From assembly GCF_030867095.1 (NCBI RefSeq), contig NC_081832.1:40805756-40869755 (forward strand): 64,000 bases of DNA. The letters run 5' to 3'. The notes below the pieces were generated by a model, which worked only from the letters and a program-made list of their open reading frames with translations, searched no databases and was not told the origin of the DNA. Origin of the DNA: Alligator mississippiensis. Its lineage: Eukaryota; Chordata; Crocodylia; Alligatoridae. A program made the position numbers and the translations under genes. Below, piece after piece: positions 34,071 through 44,889 of the stretch; the first letter of the stretch is position 1, and the number at the start of each line of letters is the position of its first letter.

Positions 34071-34824
34071 TAGGAGTCTGCTTTAAATCATTCTGAATAC
34101 AGCAAGATAAGCTGGAAGAGATGCTTCATTATTCCTTCCTAGATGGCCTAGCCATGAACTTGCATCGTCTTGCAATATGCAGGTAGCTTTATTATTCTGC
34201 ATTTTAACTTTTGTGAGTGGAAACTCATGCTAAGGTTGGGCCTAGAGTCATCAGGTCAGGAAGTGAGCTGGCTAGCAGGGAGCAATTCCCACACAGGGTC
34301 AAGGCCCTAGAGTCAAGGCAGAGCACAAAGCCCCCAGACAGCATTGAGGCCAAGGTCGGTGGCCAAAAAGGAAGGGACCCAGGTGAGGACCCTAACAAAA
34401 TCAAAGGGCACAGCAAGATGCTGGCTAGCCCTAGAGTTCAGTTTGGGATAAGAACTCATTATCCACGAGCGTATCTCAGTGGATAATGGACATTGGAACT
34501 TAAAGTTAATTCTCCTAAATTAGTGTTTAAAGAACTCTGTTGATGCTATGTTGTGCTGAGACTAGTTGTCAAGACATTAGGCCAAGATAACGAACCACTA
34601 AGGAAGAGCCAAAGGCCGGAGAGCATCTCTCTCTCTGATAGTGGGAGGCGTGGGTGAGAAGCAAGAGCCCCAGGACTATGATGCCCATTCAGGCCCTGGA
34701 TGTGGTAAGGGTGAGGTAATGGGGAGGTTGGAGCCCCACAAAGAAGCCAAGAGAGTGAGATCTCACAAGGCACCTACAGGTACTGTCTCCCAGCAAGAAA
34801 ATCAAGACGTGGCAGGTAATACTA
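34071..34824. other. unclassified intergenic stretch
   Basis: No gene. AGGACC/AGAGTCAAGG phrases recur, but I cannot assign a class. Confidence 0.4.
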
Positions 34825-34832
34825 CTCTTAAG

Positions 34833-34936
34833 CAGTGTTCCCTCTAAGCTGTGCAGCATGCGCGGCCATGCAGGAATGCTCATGCTATGCTGCCAGGTGC
34901 ACCTGCGCAGCCGTACACAGCATACAGGGAACACTG
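34833..34936. mobile_element. 104-bp hAT-type MITE with target duplication
   Basis: Terminal inverted repeats CAGTGTTCCCT...AGGGAACACTG enclose about 80 bases of CG-containing palindromic sequence. Flanks are CTCTTAAG (34825-34832) and TTCTTAAG (34937-34944), an 8-bp target duplication with one change. Confidence 0.9.
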
Positions 34937-35107
34937 TTCTTAAGATCTCACCCTGATGTTGCAAGGAGGTAGAGTGCCAGGCAAAAAGGACTCAAGCCTT
35001 ATAACATCTACCAGTGACAAAGGTGTTTTGTAAATGCCCTTTGGGGTTTAGAACTGAGAGATTGAAGGAGAGTGATTTTCTTGTGAGGAATGTGCCCCTA
35101 CAGGTAG

Positions 35108-35647
35108 TTAGGTATTCTTGTCTTTGATAGATTTCTGGTGTGTGTTCATTCTACTACGCAGTTGTTGTTTGGTTTCTCTTGCACATTGTCCATCAGGGCA
35201 TTTGGTGCACTGGATCTGATGCATTATATTTCTGGAGGTGCAGGTGTAAGGTCCAGGAATGGTGACGGTTCTGTTCTGGGGTGTAGTAATTGTGGGGGTG
35301 GTAGAGACACGTTGGCAGGTTTTACATTTCTTGTCATGGAATTGTCTAGATTCATTGGGTGTGTTTTGGGCCATAGAAATTTGGCTTTTGGTGATGAGGT
35401 TGGCAAGGTTTGGTGCTTGTTTAAAGGCCAGGATGTGTGGTTCTGGGAAGATCTCTTTTAAGAATTGAGGTAGTAAGCCACTGACTGCCTCATTTTGCAT
35501 TTTCACTGACTGGTTTTCTTGCATGCATACTGGCCTCTGGCTTCTTTTCTGTTCTGTCCAGGGAGAACACAGACCAAACTGCAGGTGCTTCCTCAGCCTG
35601 ACGAAGGGTGTTTGTATCCAAAAGCTTGCAATGAATTTTTTTTCCAA
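35108..35647 (-). pseudogene. Penelope-like retroelement C-terminal fragment (degenerate GIY-YIG region)
   Basis: An open frame of 179 residues. It reads like the end of a Penelope reverse transcriptase running into the GIY-YIG endonuclease: PNLANLITKSQI, CKTCQRV, YTCTSRNIMHQIQCTKCPDG, then ARETKQQLRSRMNTHQKSI. The cysteine pairs and the ETKQQLRSRMNTH helix are kept. The Tyr-Val-Gly expected before E-T is replaced by Cys-Ala-Arg, so the nuclease motif is damaged. The reverse-transcriptase core is missing. The flanking 35570-35720 carries the family's AGCTTGCAA and TTAGTTGGTCTAATAAAA landmarks. Confidence 0.8.
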
Positions 35648-36244
35648 CTATTTTAGTTGGTCTAATAAAACATATCGGATTTACCCAAATAACCTTATCT
35701 GCCTATATTTTCCAGAAAATTTATTTTCAACTAATAATTTTACCAGCTCTAATTCACCAATTTATCATAATGTTACTTTTTACTATCTTGCCATTATTTA
35801 CACAGCACAGTTATTGCATTTTCTATTCAAGGTTTGTTACAATTTTATAATGGATATTAATATTTGATTTTATTACTTTTCATATGGTAGGCTCAACCAT
35901 ATGTAGCACTGAAGCAGGAACTGTTCATATTTGCAAGCAGCAAGATCAGGATATGTGAAGGTCCACTGTTGGTACTGAGGACAGGCTCATAATTTTTGCA
36001 CCCACGAAAATCCATTTATTTTTCAAAATTGGAAATGCAGTTGTTTCTAATATAAGTTCTATTTCTAAACCATATTTGTTCAAACATATTTTTAGATAAT
36101 ACTTTGCTGATATAACATGCTGAGTATTTCAAAGTCTATGGCAAGTTACATGTCTTAAAAGTAGAAAGTTTTGAGAATAAAAAAGCATCTAAAATATTTC
36201 ACTCCTTTTTAATGCTAAGAGATCTTGCAAAATGCTACAAAAAG
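35648..36244. other. Penelope terminal sequence followed by AT-rich DNA
   Basis: The first ~75 bases are Penelope-like landmark sequence. The remainder is AT-rich without identifiable content. Confidence 0.5.
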
Positions 36245-36430
36245 TTATAGGGGTGTAGGTTTTAGCCGTGTTGGTTTAAGGACATGGGCAGACAAGGTTC
36301 CTTGGGTGAATTTGATATCTTTTATTAGACCAACCCAAGGTTATCAAACTTTGGCAAGTGAATAGAAGTGAGATATTGCAGCTCACAAAGGGAACTTTTC
36401 ACACAGGTTTTAAGGCATGGGGAAAGAAAT
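36245..36430. repeat. Penelope-like element fragment
   Basis: GGGTGTAGGTTTTAGCCGTG, TTGGTTTAAGGACATGGGCA, GACAAGGTTCCTTGGGTGAA and TATCTTTTATTAGACCAAC, matching the other copies, then loses similarity. Confidence 0.75.
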
Positions 36431-36583
36431 GTATTTAGTTATTATTAGTTTCTTTTCCATAGTGAAGAGAGCCCACCAATTAGTCCTACAGTTTGTGCAG
36501 TTTTTAAAAATCATTGGTGCTTTTATTTGTCCACTGGACCTTTGCAGTCTATAAACACCCTATCACCTAAGGTTAGTTATCAG

Positions 36584-37954
36584 CAGGGATCCTGGTTTTC
36601 TCTGTTAAAAAAATCCAAAATTCTCTGATTAAATCCCCCCACATCTGCATTTTTCCATGATTAAAATGAAAAGCCACGATATATGTAGGTATCAGTCGAA
36701 CACAATATTTTAGAGATATATTTACAATTTTAAAGCAATTTGGAAGCCTACTGGTGCCTCAATCATTATAATAAAATAAATTGTAAATACCTATATATAC
36801 TGGCATTTGATTGGGTTTTTTTTTACCATGGAAAATCAGAGCTCCTTCTGCCCCCTTCTCTCACCAGGACATGGGTCCAGCTATGACTGTCCCCCAGCTG
36901 CTTTGTGGTGCTCAGCAGCCCTGATATGTCTGTGCCATGCCCTCACTCCCAACCCACAGCCCCTCACTGTCCCCAGCCCCACTGGTGCCCCTCACTTCCG
37001 ATGCACAGCCCTCTGCCCCTCATTCCTGACCCCCAGCACCCTGTCCCTGCTGGTCCCCCACCACCCTCAGCCTTGCTAGTACCCTTCATTCCCAATCCAC
37101 TGCCCCCTGCCCCCAGCCCCCCAGTGTGTGGGGAATAAGGGGGTGGGGGTGGCAAAGGGTGTGTGTATTTGGGCAAGGGGTGTGTGGGTATAGTCAGGGG
37201 AACATGGGGGAGGTATGTTCCTCCCCAGACTTCTGCGCCTACAGAGGAGCACAAAGCTGCAGCCTGGCTGGACTGGCACTGGACAGGAGCCACCTCTACG
37301 GCCCAGTGGGCAGGACCCAGGACGGGAGGTAGTGCCACACCACCATAGCCACCAAGGTGAAGCACTCCTTGCCTGGCAAGCAACAGTGGGGGGGCACAAC
37401 TCCACATTGCCACCACCGCTGCCAGGATCCCAACACCAGCCACACTGCCACGGCCACCAAGGTGAGGCACTGCAGTGATGGTGATGTGTCCTCCTGCTGC
37501 TGCTAGGCAGGCAGGAGGTACCTCAGCTTGGCAGCCGTGATGACACGGTGTTCCCTGGTGCCAGTCCAGCCAAGCTGCAGCCCCATGCCCCATGTGTTGC
37601 TTATGGTGCCCTGTCCTCTGTGTGTCACCTATGCCCTTCCCATATAATTACATTCAGGGAGCTGCAAGAGCTGCTCTCCACCATGCTACCTGGCTGCAAT
37701 GCTGGTCACGTGCATATTTGCATGCACATGTTATGTGACACCCCCTGCCTCTGATCACCCTCCTCCCACTCCCCCTAGCCCCAAGCAGCCCCTTGCAGGC
37801 TGGAACTCTGCCAGCCTGTAAGGGGAAATCCACAGTTTCCCATGCTTTTCTCCTTTAAAGGAGAAGATCACAGATTTTCCTTTTTAAAGGGGAAAATCTG
37901 TTTTGGTTTTTTTTTCTGCATTTTTCTTCAGGAAATGGAAAACTCCGATTCCTG
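36584..37954. mobile_element. 1.37-kb non-autonomous hAT element
   Basis: Termini CAGGGATCCTGGTTTTC and (inverted) CAGGAATCGGAGTTTTCC. Flanks GTTATCAG (36576-36583) and GTCATCAG (37955-37962) are an 8-bp target duplication with one change, fitting nTnnnnAn. The interior is CCC/CAC-rich and has no transposase frame. Confidence 0.8.
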
Positions 37955-37969
37955 GTCATCAGTTAGATA

Positions 37970-38345
37970 TCAGTGTGTGTGTCTACACATGTGCATTTAA
38001 TGCGCATTAGTTCAATTTAAGGTGCATTAAAGGCACGTGTCTACATGTGCGTGCCCTTAATGTGCCTTTAAAATGACGATTTAAGGCTATTCAAGCCTAA
38101 ATCTGATACCTGCATAAGGCATAATAAAACAAAATCATATTAGTGAATGTATAGATGTGTTAATGCGCATTAGCACAGAGTGTTTCCATTGACTTGAGAT
38201 TAACTTTAGTCCCAAGTTGGTCCACGCACCTGTGTTAATGCACATTAGCACATGAATGCGTGGATGCGTGCCTAAATTGCCTTAATGTGCATTAAGCTAA
38301 TGCACATTAAGTTTAGGCATGCATAAAAGCACATTTAGAAACGCA
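37970..38345. repeat. repeat rich in TTAATGCGCATTAG phrases (possible DNA transposon)
   Basis: Self-complementary words TAATGCGCATTA and TTAATGTGCATTAAG recur six or more times. Ends GTGTCTACACATGTGC and (inverted) GTGCGTTTCTAAATGTGC resemble terminal inverted repeats. A related copy lies at 60950-61145. Confidence 0.55.
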
Positions 38346-38554
38346 CAGTGAGAGTGGAAACTGAGCTGAGAAATGAGCTACTGCTCACTTGCTGCATTTG
38401 GAATATTATTTGGTTCTATCTAGTTAAAGTCAAGTTAGTTTAATGGAATGGATTACCCCCAGGTAATACCCCCAGGATCAGTGAGTACCAGGAAACATAA
38501 TATGCCCGGTATCGTCTACGCCAAGGTCTGCATCATATTTAACAGCATCATTTT

Positions 38555-38900
38555 TTAAAACCATGGTTTTCGCCTCCCCGCTGATCAGGAGTGAGCAGCA
38601 AGTGGTGGGAGGAGCGCATGAGGGAACCTGCAAAATCGGCAGGCTTGGGGTGTATGGCGGTTCCTTTGATGTTTCAGGTTTCCCCACACATCCCCCCACC
38701 ACTTACTGCTCACTCCTGATCAGTGGGGTGGTGAAACCCATGGTTTTAAATGTAGTGCTATTTTTGCCTCCTGGCCAATCAACAACAGAGGGGCTGCCAG
38801 GGCCCCTTGGCCAATTAGCAGCAAGCGGCAAAAATGGAGGCATATTTAAAACTGCAGGTTTTGCCTCCCCGCCCATCAGGAGTGATTAGTGGGGCTTCTC
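38555..38900. repeat. imperfect palindrome with a third direct copy
   Basis: Left arm 38560-38622 (ACCATGGTTTTCGCC, CTGATCAGGAGTGAGCAGCA, AGTGGTGGG) is the reverse complement, with a few changes, of the right arm 38688-38750. A third, partial copy in the left-arm orientation (GGTTTTGCCTCCCCGCCCAT, CAGGAGTGA) starts at 38857. Confidence 0.8.
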
Positions 38901-39009
38901 TGCCAATTAATGGGGGGGAGGGGGGCGGGAAGGTGTATAAGGGAAACTTCAAGATTAAAAGAGCTGCTGTGCACCACACTCCAGCTGTGAATTTGGTAGG
39001 TCCCTACTC

Positions 39010-39765
39010 ATAAGTCATGTGCCCCAGCCCCCAACTCATTTTCGTTGCTCTCTCTCCAAATTGTCCACATCTTTTCTGTAGTGGGCAGCCCAAAACCAGA
39101 CACAGTACTCCAGATGTGGCATTACCAGTGCAGAATAGAGTGGAATAATTACTTCCCTCAATCTGCTGGCAACACTCTTAGTAATGCAGCCCAGCATGCT
39201 GTTAGCCTTCTTGGTAACTAGGGCACACTGCTGACTCATATCCAGCTTATTGTCCACTGTAATCCAAAGGTCCTTTTCTGCAGAGCTGCTGCTTAGCCAG
39301 TCAATCCCCAGGCTGTAGCAGTGCAAGGGATTCATCTGTCCTAAGTGCAGGACTTTTCATTTGTCCTTGTTAAACTTCATAAGATTTCTTTTGGCCCAAT
39401 CCTCCAATTTGTCTAGGTCACTCTGAATCCTAGCCCTACCCTCAAGTGTATCTACTACACACTCCAGTTTAGTGTCAGCCACAAAATTGCCAAGGGTGCA
39501 CTCCATCCCATCTTCCAGATCATTAATGAAGATACTGAACAAAACCGGCCCCAGGACTAGCCCCTGGGGCACTCCACTTGATGCTGGCTGCTAGCTAGAT
39601 ATTGAGACATTGATTACTACCCACTGAACCCAATAATCCAGCAAGCTTTCAGTCCACCTTACAGTCCATTCATCCAACCCATACTTGGCTCTCCAACAAT
39701 CAGCTTGCTTGCAAGAATGCTGGAGAGATTGTATCAAAAGCCTTGCTAAAGTCCAGGGTGTACTT
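39010..39765 (-). mobile_element. old CR1 fragment, minus strand
   Basis: On the minus strand: LDEWTVRWTESLLDYWVQW, PQGLVLGPVLFSIFINDLED, FVADTKLE (the catalytic FADD altered to VADT), SDLDKLEDWAKRNLMKFNKD, and DMSQQCALVTKKANSMLGC, ALVMPHLEYCVWFWAAHYRKD. Several stops and shifts. Confidence 0.9.
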
Positions 39766-40160
39766 GGTAGCTGTGTTGGTCTGAGACAAAAAGACATACA
39801 AAAAACTAGAACTTTTGGTTCCAAAATGATATGATACATTTTATTAGGCCAACTGGAAAATGGCAAGAAAATTGTCCTTTTCTGCAAGCTGTTGGGATCA
39901 AAGTCCCTTTGTCAGGCTCTGGGACAAGTGTAGATGGTACAAGATGGTAAAAAGTCCCCATAGGTAGGAAATAAATTTCATTTGTGCACAGATAGAGTTG
40001 AAGATGGAAGGCTGTCCCTCTGGGTCCATGAGAGTGTCTTTGTGAGCTGTGTTGAGTAGCGCTTTGTGTTGATCAAGTAGAATTCCTTCCCTGGAGGTGT
40101 CAGATGGCAGGCAGAGAAGTAAAACAACTTTCTTGTTGTTCTGCAATGAAGTTGATTAGG
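39766..40160. repeat. Penelope-like element inserted at a CR1 end
   Basis: GTAGCTGTGTTGGTCTGAGA, ATACATTTTATTAGGCCAAC, AAATTGTCCTTTTCTGCAAGC and CCCTTTGTCAGGCTCTGGG match the family pattern. Confidence 0.6.
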
Positions 40161-40709
40161 GGCACACTGAAGTGCTCTGGGTTAGAATACAAGGGAGTCA
40201 AGGGGAAAGGGACTTAACGGTGGGGGTCTACTACAGGCCACCCAACCAAGGGGAAGAGCTAGACGGGGAATTCTTAAGTCAGCTCATGGAGGTAGTTAGG
40301 TCAAAAGATGTGGTCATCATGGGTGACCTGAACTTTCCAGACATCTGCTGGGGAGAGCAGTCAGCCAGGTCTGACCGCTCACATAGGTTCCTAGCCAAGA
40401 TACAGGACCTCCATCTAACTCAGGAGGTGTACAGCCCCACCAGGGGAGACGCCTTGTTGGATCTGGTCCTGGCCACGGGCCACGACCTCGTGAGGGGGCT
40501 GCGGGTACTCGACCACCTGGGTGACAGCAGTCATCGCCTGCTGGAATTCACCATCCGGTGCAAGGTGGCAAAGGCCTGCAGCAAGGCAGCAGCCCTGGAC
40601 TTCAGGAGGGTGGATTTCAATGAGGTAAGAAAAACAGTTGGGGAAATACTGAGGTCCCGGAGGGGAGGGGAGTTGGGTGTCCAAGAAGAGTGGTCGTTCC
40701 TTAAGGAGA
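40160..40709 (+). mobile_element. CR1 endonuclease-domain fragment, plus strand
   Basis: An open frame with GVYYRPPNQGEELDG, VIMGDLNFPDICWGEQSARS, DLHLTQEVYSPTRGDALLDL and GDSSHRLLEFTI (SDH changed to SSH). It belongs to a different CR1 subfamily from the young copies. It is cut at 40709 by the tail of the young minus-strand CR1. Confidence 0.9.
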
Positions 40710-43700
40710 CATAGATTCATAGATGTTAGGGTCGGAAGGGACCTCAATAGATCATCGAGTCTGACCCCCTGCATAGGCAGGAAAGAGTGCTGGGTCTAGA
40801 TGACCAACCTCCTCTTGAAGACCCCCAGGGTAGGGGAGAGGAGCACCACCTCCCTTGGGAGCCCGTTCCAGACCTTGGCCACTCGAACTGTGAAGAAGTT
40901 CTTCCTAATGTCCAATCTAAATCTGCTCTCTGCTAGCTTGTGGCCGTTGTTTCTTGTAACCCCCGGGGGTGCCTTGGTGAATAAATCCTCATCCCCTTCT
41001 GTGCCCCCGTGATGAACTTATAGGCAGCCACAAGGTCGCCTCTCAACCTTCTCTTGCGGAGGCTGAAAAGGTCCAGTTTCGCTAGTCTCTCCTCGTAGGG
41101 CTTGGTCTGCAGGCCCTTAACCATATAAGTGGCCCTTCTCTGGACCCTCTACAGGTTATCCGCATCCCTCTTGAATTGTGGTGCCCAGAATTGCACGCAG
41201 TACTCCAACTGCGGTCTGACCAGCGCCCGATAGAGGGGAAGTATCAACTCCTTGGACCTATTCGTCATGCATCTGCTGATGCACGATAAAGTGCCATTGG
41301 CTTTTCTGATGGCTTAGTCACACTGCCGGCTCATGTTCATCTTGGAGTCCACTAGGACTCCAAGATCCCTTTCCACCTCTGTGCCACCCAGCAGGTCATT
41401 CCCTAGGCTGTAGGTGTGCTGGATATTTTTCCTCCCTAGGTGCAGCACTTTGCATTTCTCCTTGTTGAACTGCATCCTGTTGTTTTCTGCCCACTTGTCC
41501 AACCTATCCAGGTCTGCCTGCAGCTGTTCCCTGCCCTCCGGCATGTCCACTTCTCCCCATAGCTTTGTGTCATCTGCAAACTTGGACAGAGTACATTTGA
41601 CTCCCTCGTCCAAGTCGCTGATGAAGACATTAAAGAGTATCGGTCCAAGGACCGAGCCCTGCGGGACCCCACTGCCCACACCCTTCCAGGTCGAGACCGA
41701 CCCATCCACCACGACTCTTTGGGTGCGACCCTCTAGCCAATTTGCCACCCACCGGACTGTGTAGTCATCCACATCACAGCCTCTTAGCTTGTTCACCAGT
41801 ATGGGGTGGGATACCGTATCGAAGGCCTTCCTGAAGTCTAAGTATACGACATCCACCCCTCCTCCTGTGTCCAGGCATTTCGTAACCTGGTCATAAAAAG
41901 AAACTAGATTGGTCAGGCACGATCTGCCTGCCACGAACCCGTGCTGATTTTCCCTCAGCATAATTTGTCCTGCCGGGCTCTCACAAATGTGAGCCTTGAT
42001 AATTTTTTCAAAGACTTTGCCAAGGATGGAGGTGAGACTGACTGGCCTATAGTTGCCCAGGTCCTCCTTCCTCCCCTTTTTGAAAATGGGGACCACGTTG
42101 GCCCTTTTCCAGTCCTCCGGGACTTGGCCCGTGCGCCACGAGCGTTCAAATATTCCGGCCAGTGCCTTCAGCACCCTCGGATGGAGCTCATCCAGGCCTG
42201 CTGACTTAAAGGCATCCAGTTCTTCCAAATGACTCTGCACCATTTCAGGGTCTACGCATCCAAGTCTGGTGCCTTGCTGCTGCCTCTCTACAACCCCAGT
42301 GAGAGACTTGTCGTGCCCCTCACTTAGGAACACTGAGGCAAAGAACTCGTTGAGGAGTTCAGCCTTGTCCCCCCTGTCTGTCACCAATTGTTTCTGCCCA
42401 TTTAGCAGGGGTCCTATTCCTCCCTGGGCCTTCCTTTTACTCCCTATATATCTAAAAAACAATTTCTTGTTGTCTTTTACTTGGGTTGCCATCCTCAGCT
42501 CCATGGTAGCTTTGGCCCGCCTAACTGCCTCCCTACAAGCACGAGCAGAGAAGGTATATTCATCTTTAGTGATCTCACCTTGTTTCCACTTTTTATGTGC
42601 TCCCCTTTTGGCCCTTAGGCTGCCCTGGATTTTTCTGGTCAGCCATGGAAGCCTCCTGGCCCCTTTCCCTTTTTTGCCACGTCTTGCTTTGTGCCCAAAG
42701 GATCGTTTCCTTTAGGCACAGCCACCCTTCTTGGGCTCCCATCCCTTCAAAACTCCTACTCTGCAGTGCTTCTTTGACTAATCGCCTGAGTGCATTGAGA
42801 TCAGCTTTCCTAAAGGTAGCACTTTCACCCTACTAGTTACCTTACCCACTCGACGTCTTATGTTGAATTCTATTATTAGGTGATCACTGTCTCCCAAATG
42901 GCTACCGATCTGGAGGTCCCCTATCATGTCATCCCTTGTTGCCAATACCAGATCCAGTATGGCATTCCCCCTAGTGGGACCATGCACCTCCTGTGTCAGG
43001 TGGAGGTCCTGTATACAGGTTAGAAACCTGCGTGAGTGATGGGACCTTGCTGTCTGCGTCTCCCAGCAGATGTCCGGGTAGTTTAGGTCCCCCATGACTA
43101 CCGCCTCTTTAGCTTTTATGGTCTCCGAGAGTTGCCTCAGGAGCCCCGCATCTATTTCTTCCCCTTGGTGTGGGGGTCTGTAGCAGACCCCTACCACCAA
43201 ATCCCTTTCTCCTTGCCCCCCATGTAGCCTAACCCACAATCCTTCTACTTCCTCAACCTTGGATTCTGTCTTGATGAGGGTTGATGTATATTGCTCACTG
43301 ACATAAAGTGCAACCCCCCCCCCCTTTCTTCCCCGACCTGTCCTTTCTGTACAATCTATAGCCCTCAATATGTACCGCCCAGTCATGGGATGAATCCCAC
43401 CAGGTCTCTGTTAGCCCCACTAAGTCATAGGTGTTTAGTGCAAGCAGGAGCGCTAATTCATCCTGCTTGTTCCCCATACTCCTAGCATTAGTATATAGGC
43501 ACTTGAGCCCTGCGACTGGTGCCTTTGCTGCCCCCCCCCCCCCGCTCCGAGTCCCAAGGGGCCCATTGTTTCTTACCTTGTTTCTTACCTGTTCTGTAGT
43601 GCTGGTCTCCCCATGGCTTTCAGGTTTCCAATGTTCTCCTTCTTCAGGCTGGGCTGTCCTTGTGGGTGCCACATGGTTTGGTGGTCCACAGCTTCCCCTG

Positions 43701-44030
43701 CCCTCGTACTCCCCTCCCCCCGACGAGCCTAGTTTAAAGCCCGCTGGAGGAGATCCGCCAACCTAGTAGAAAACACACGCTTACCTTTGGGGGACAGGTG
43801 AAGCCCATCCCAGCTGAGCATGTCCCTCGTCGTGATGTGCGGGTCATTGTCCAGGAATCCGAAGCCTGCCTCGAGACACCACTGCCGAAGCCGCCAGTTG
43901 GTCTCTCTGATGCAGTTCTCATGCCGTCTTCCTCGTCCGGTCACTGGTAGGATGGAAGAGAAAACCACCTGTGCACCGAACTCCTTCAGCACGCCACCCA
44001 GAGCACTGTAGTCCGCCATCAGGTGTTGTA
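40710..44030 (-). mobile_element. young CR1 LINE, minus strand, 5'-truncated in ORF1
   Basis: The tail ATCTATGAATCTAT lies at the low-coordinate end. ORF2 covers 43670 down to about 40800: endonuclease (LYTNARSMGNKQDELALLLA, GDLNYPDICWETQTARS) and reverse transcriptase 42504-41314 with an intact palm (FADDTKLWG). Lesions include a Glu-to-stop at about 41314 and small indels in the tail and near 43300 in a C-run. Only the last third of ORF1 (SGNH block with WDGLHLSPKG, 43729-44037) remains. Nearly identical to the copy at 16-20.5 kb. Confidence 0.95.
41314..42504 (-). pseudogene. CR1 reverse-transcriptase domain, longest open CR1 frame in the window
   Basis: 396 residues open from MELRMATQVKDNKKLFFRYI to the stop after SRQCD. 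Contains the finger (FKKGRKEDLGNYRPVSL), the palm with LDFRKAFDTV and FADDTKLWG, and the start of the thumb. The positions that are stops in the plus-strand copy (near 18600 and 19300) are sense codons here. Confidence 0.9.
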
Positions 44031-44765
44031 CTCCCAAGTAAATTGCCTTCTTTGTCTGCCTTCATGCTTTGAGTTTGCCCAGCCCCTCTCTCCCAAAATT
44101 AGGTTGCTGTTTCCACCTGGCCAAGAGAAATTCCTGAGGGAGGGAGCTCTTCCCTTGTTCTGTGCAACCCTAAACCCTTAGGTGAGAGTGCTGACGTTTT
44201 TCAACTGACCAGCCGGCATCAGCCGTGGTCTGAGGATACTGGTTTATGGTTGGGTCCAGGTGATGAGGTCAGAAAGGTTATTTAAGGGTCTGTCCATCTT
44301 GCAGGGAAGAGAAACATGTTTTGGAACACAGCAAACAAGCCATACAGCTTCCAGAGAAAGAGCTTGGTCAAACTCTGGATGTAAACGTGAGTAACTTACC
44401 TGAATTTTAGCTAGTAAGTTAGGATGAATTGATCTAGAAACATATCAAAAGACTACCAAGCTGCTTCAATTTGCTCAATGATTTTCTTGTGATACTTCTC
44501 TGACTAGTACCCCTCCCCATGCCTACCCTCTCCAATCAATAAAGCTATCCATTATAGCAAGCCTTGCTGTACACAGGATCTGTGTAGCCCAGGTAGCACA
44601 GAGCCCAGGTGGTGGCAGCGGTTACCCCAGGCTTGTGGGTGTACTCCAGGAAGGGGGTTAGCTGGATACAGGCACCTCAGGGGAGGCACCTGAAGCACAG
44701 TTTTTGGTTGGGCGCAGTGAGGCAGGGGGCTTGGCACAGGAGCACTCCCTACTGGCCTGCCACAC
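44028..44765 (+). mobile_element. LTR with TATA-like box and polyadenylation signal
   Basis: TTATTTAAGG near 44279, AATAAA at about 44538, then a U5-like part (CAGGTGGTGGCAGCGGTTAC, TGGGTGTACTCCAGGAAGGG) ending CTACTGGCCTGCCACA. A TGG-initial stretch (TGGTGGTAGAGGTGAG) follows two bases later, as for a primer-binding site. The related LTR at 4780-5277 stops at the same point. The 5' border against the CR1 is approximate. Confidence 0.65.
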
Positions 44766-44889
44766 CTGGTGGTAGAGGTGAGATCATACAGTTGTCTGGA
44801 AGGCACAATTTTGGGGAAGAAAGTTGAGTCACTGAAAACCCTTGAGCAAATGAGTCTTTAATTTGGCATCGGGTCGACTGGATAGGGTA

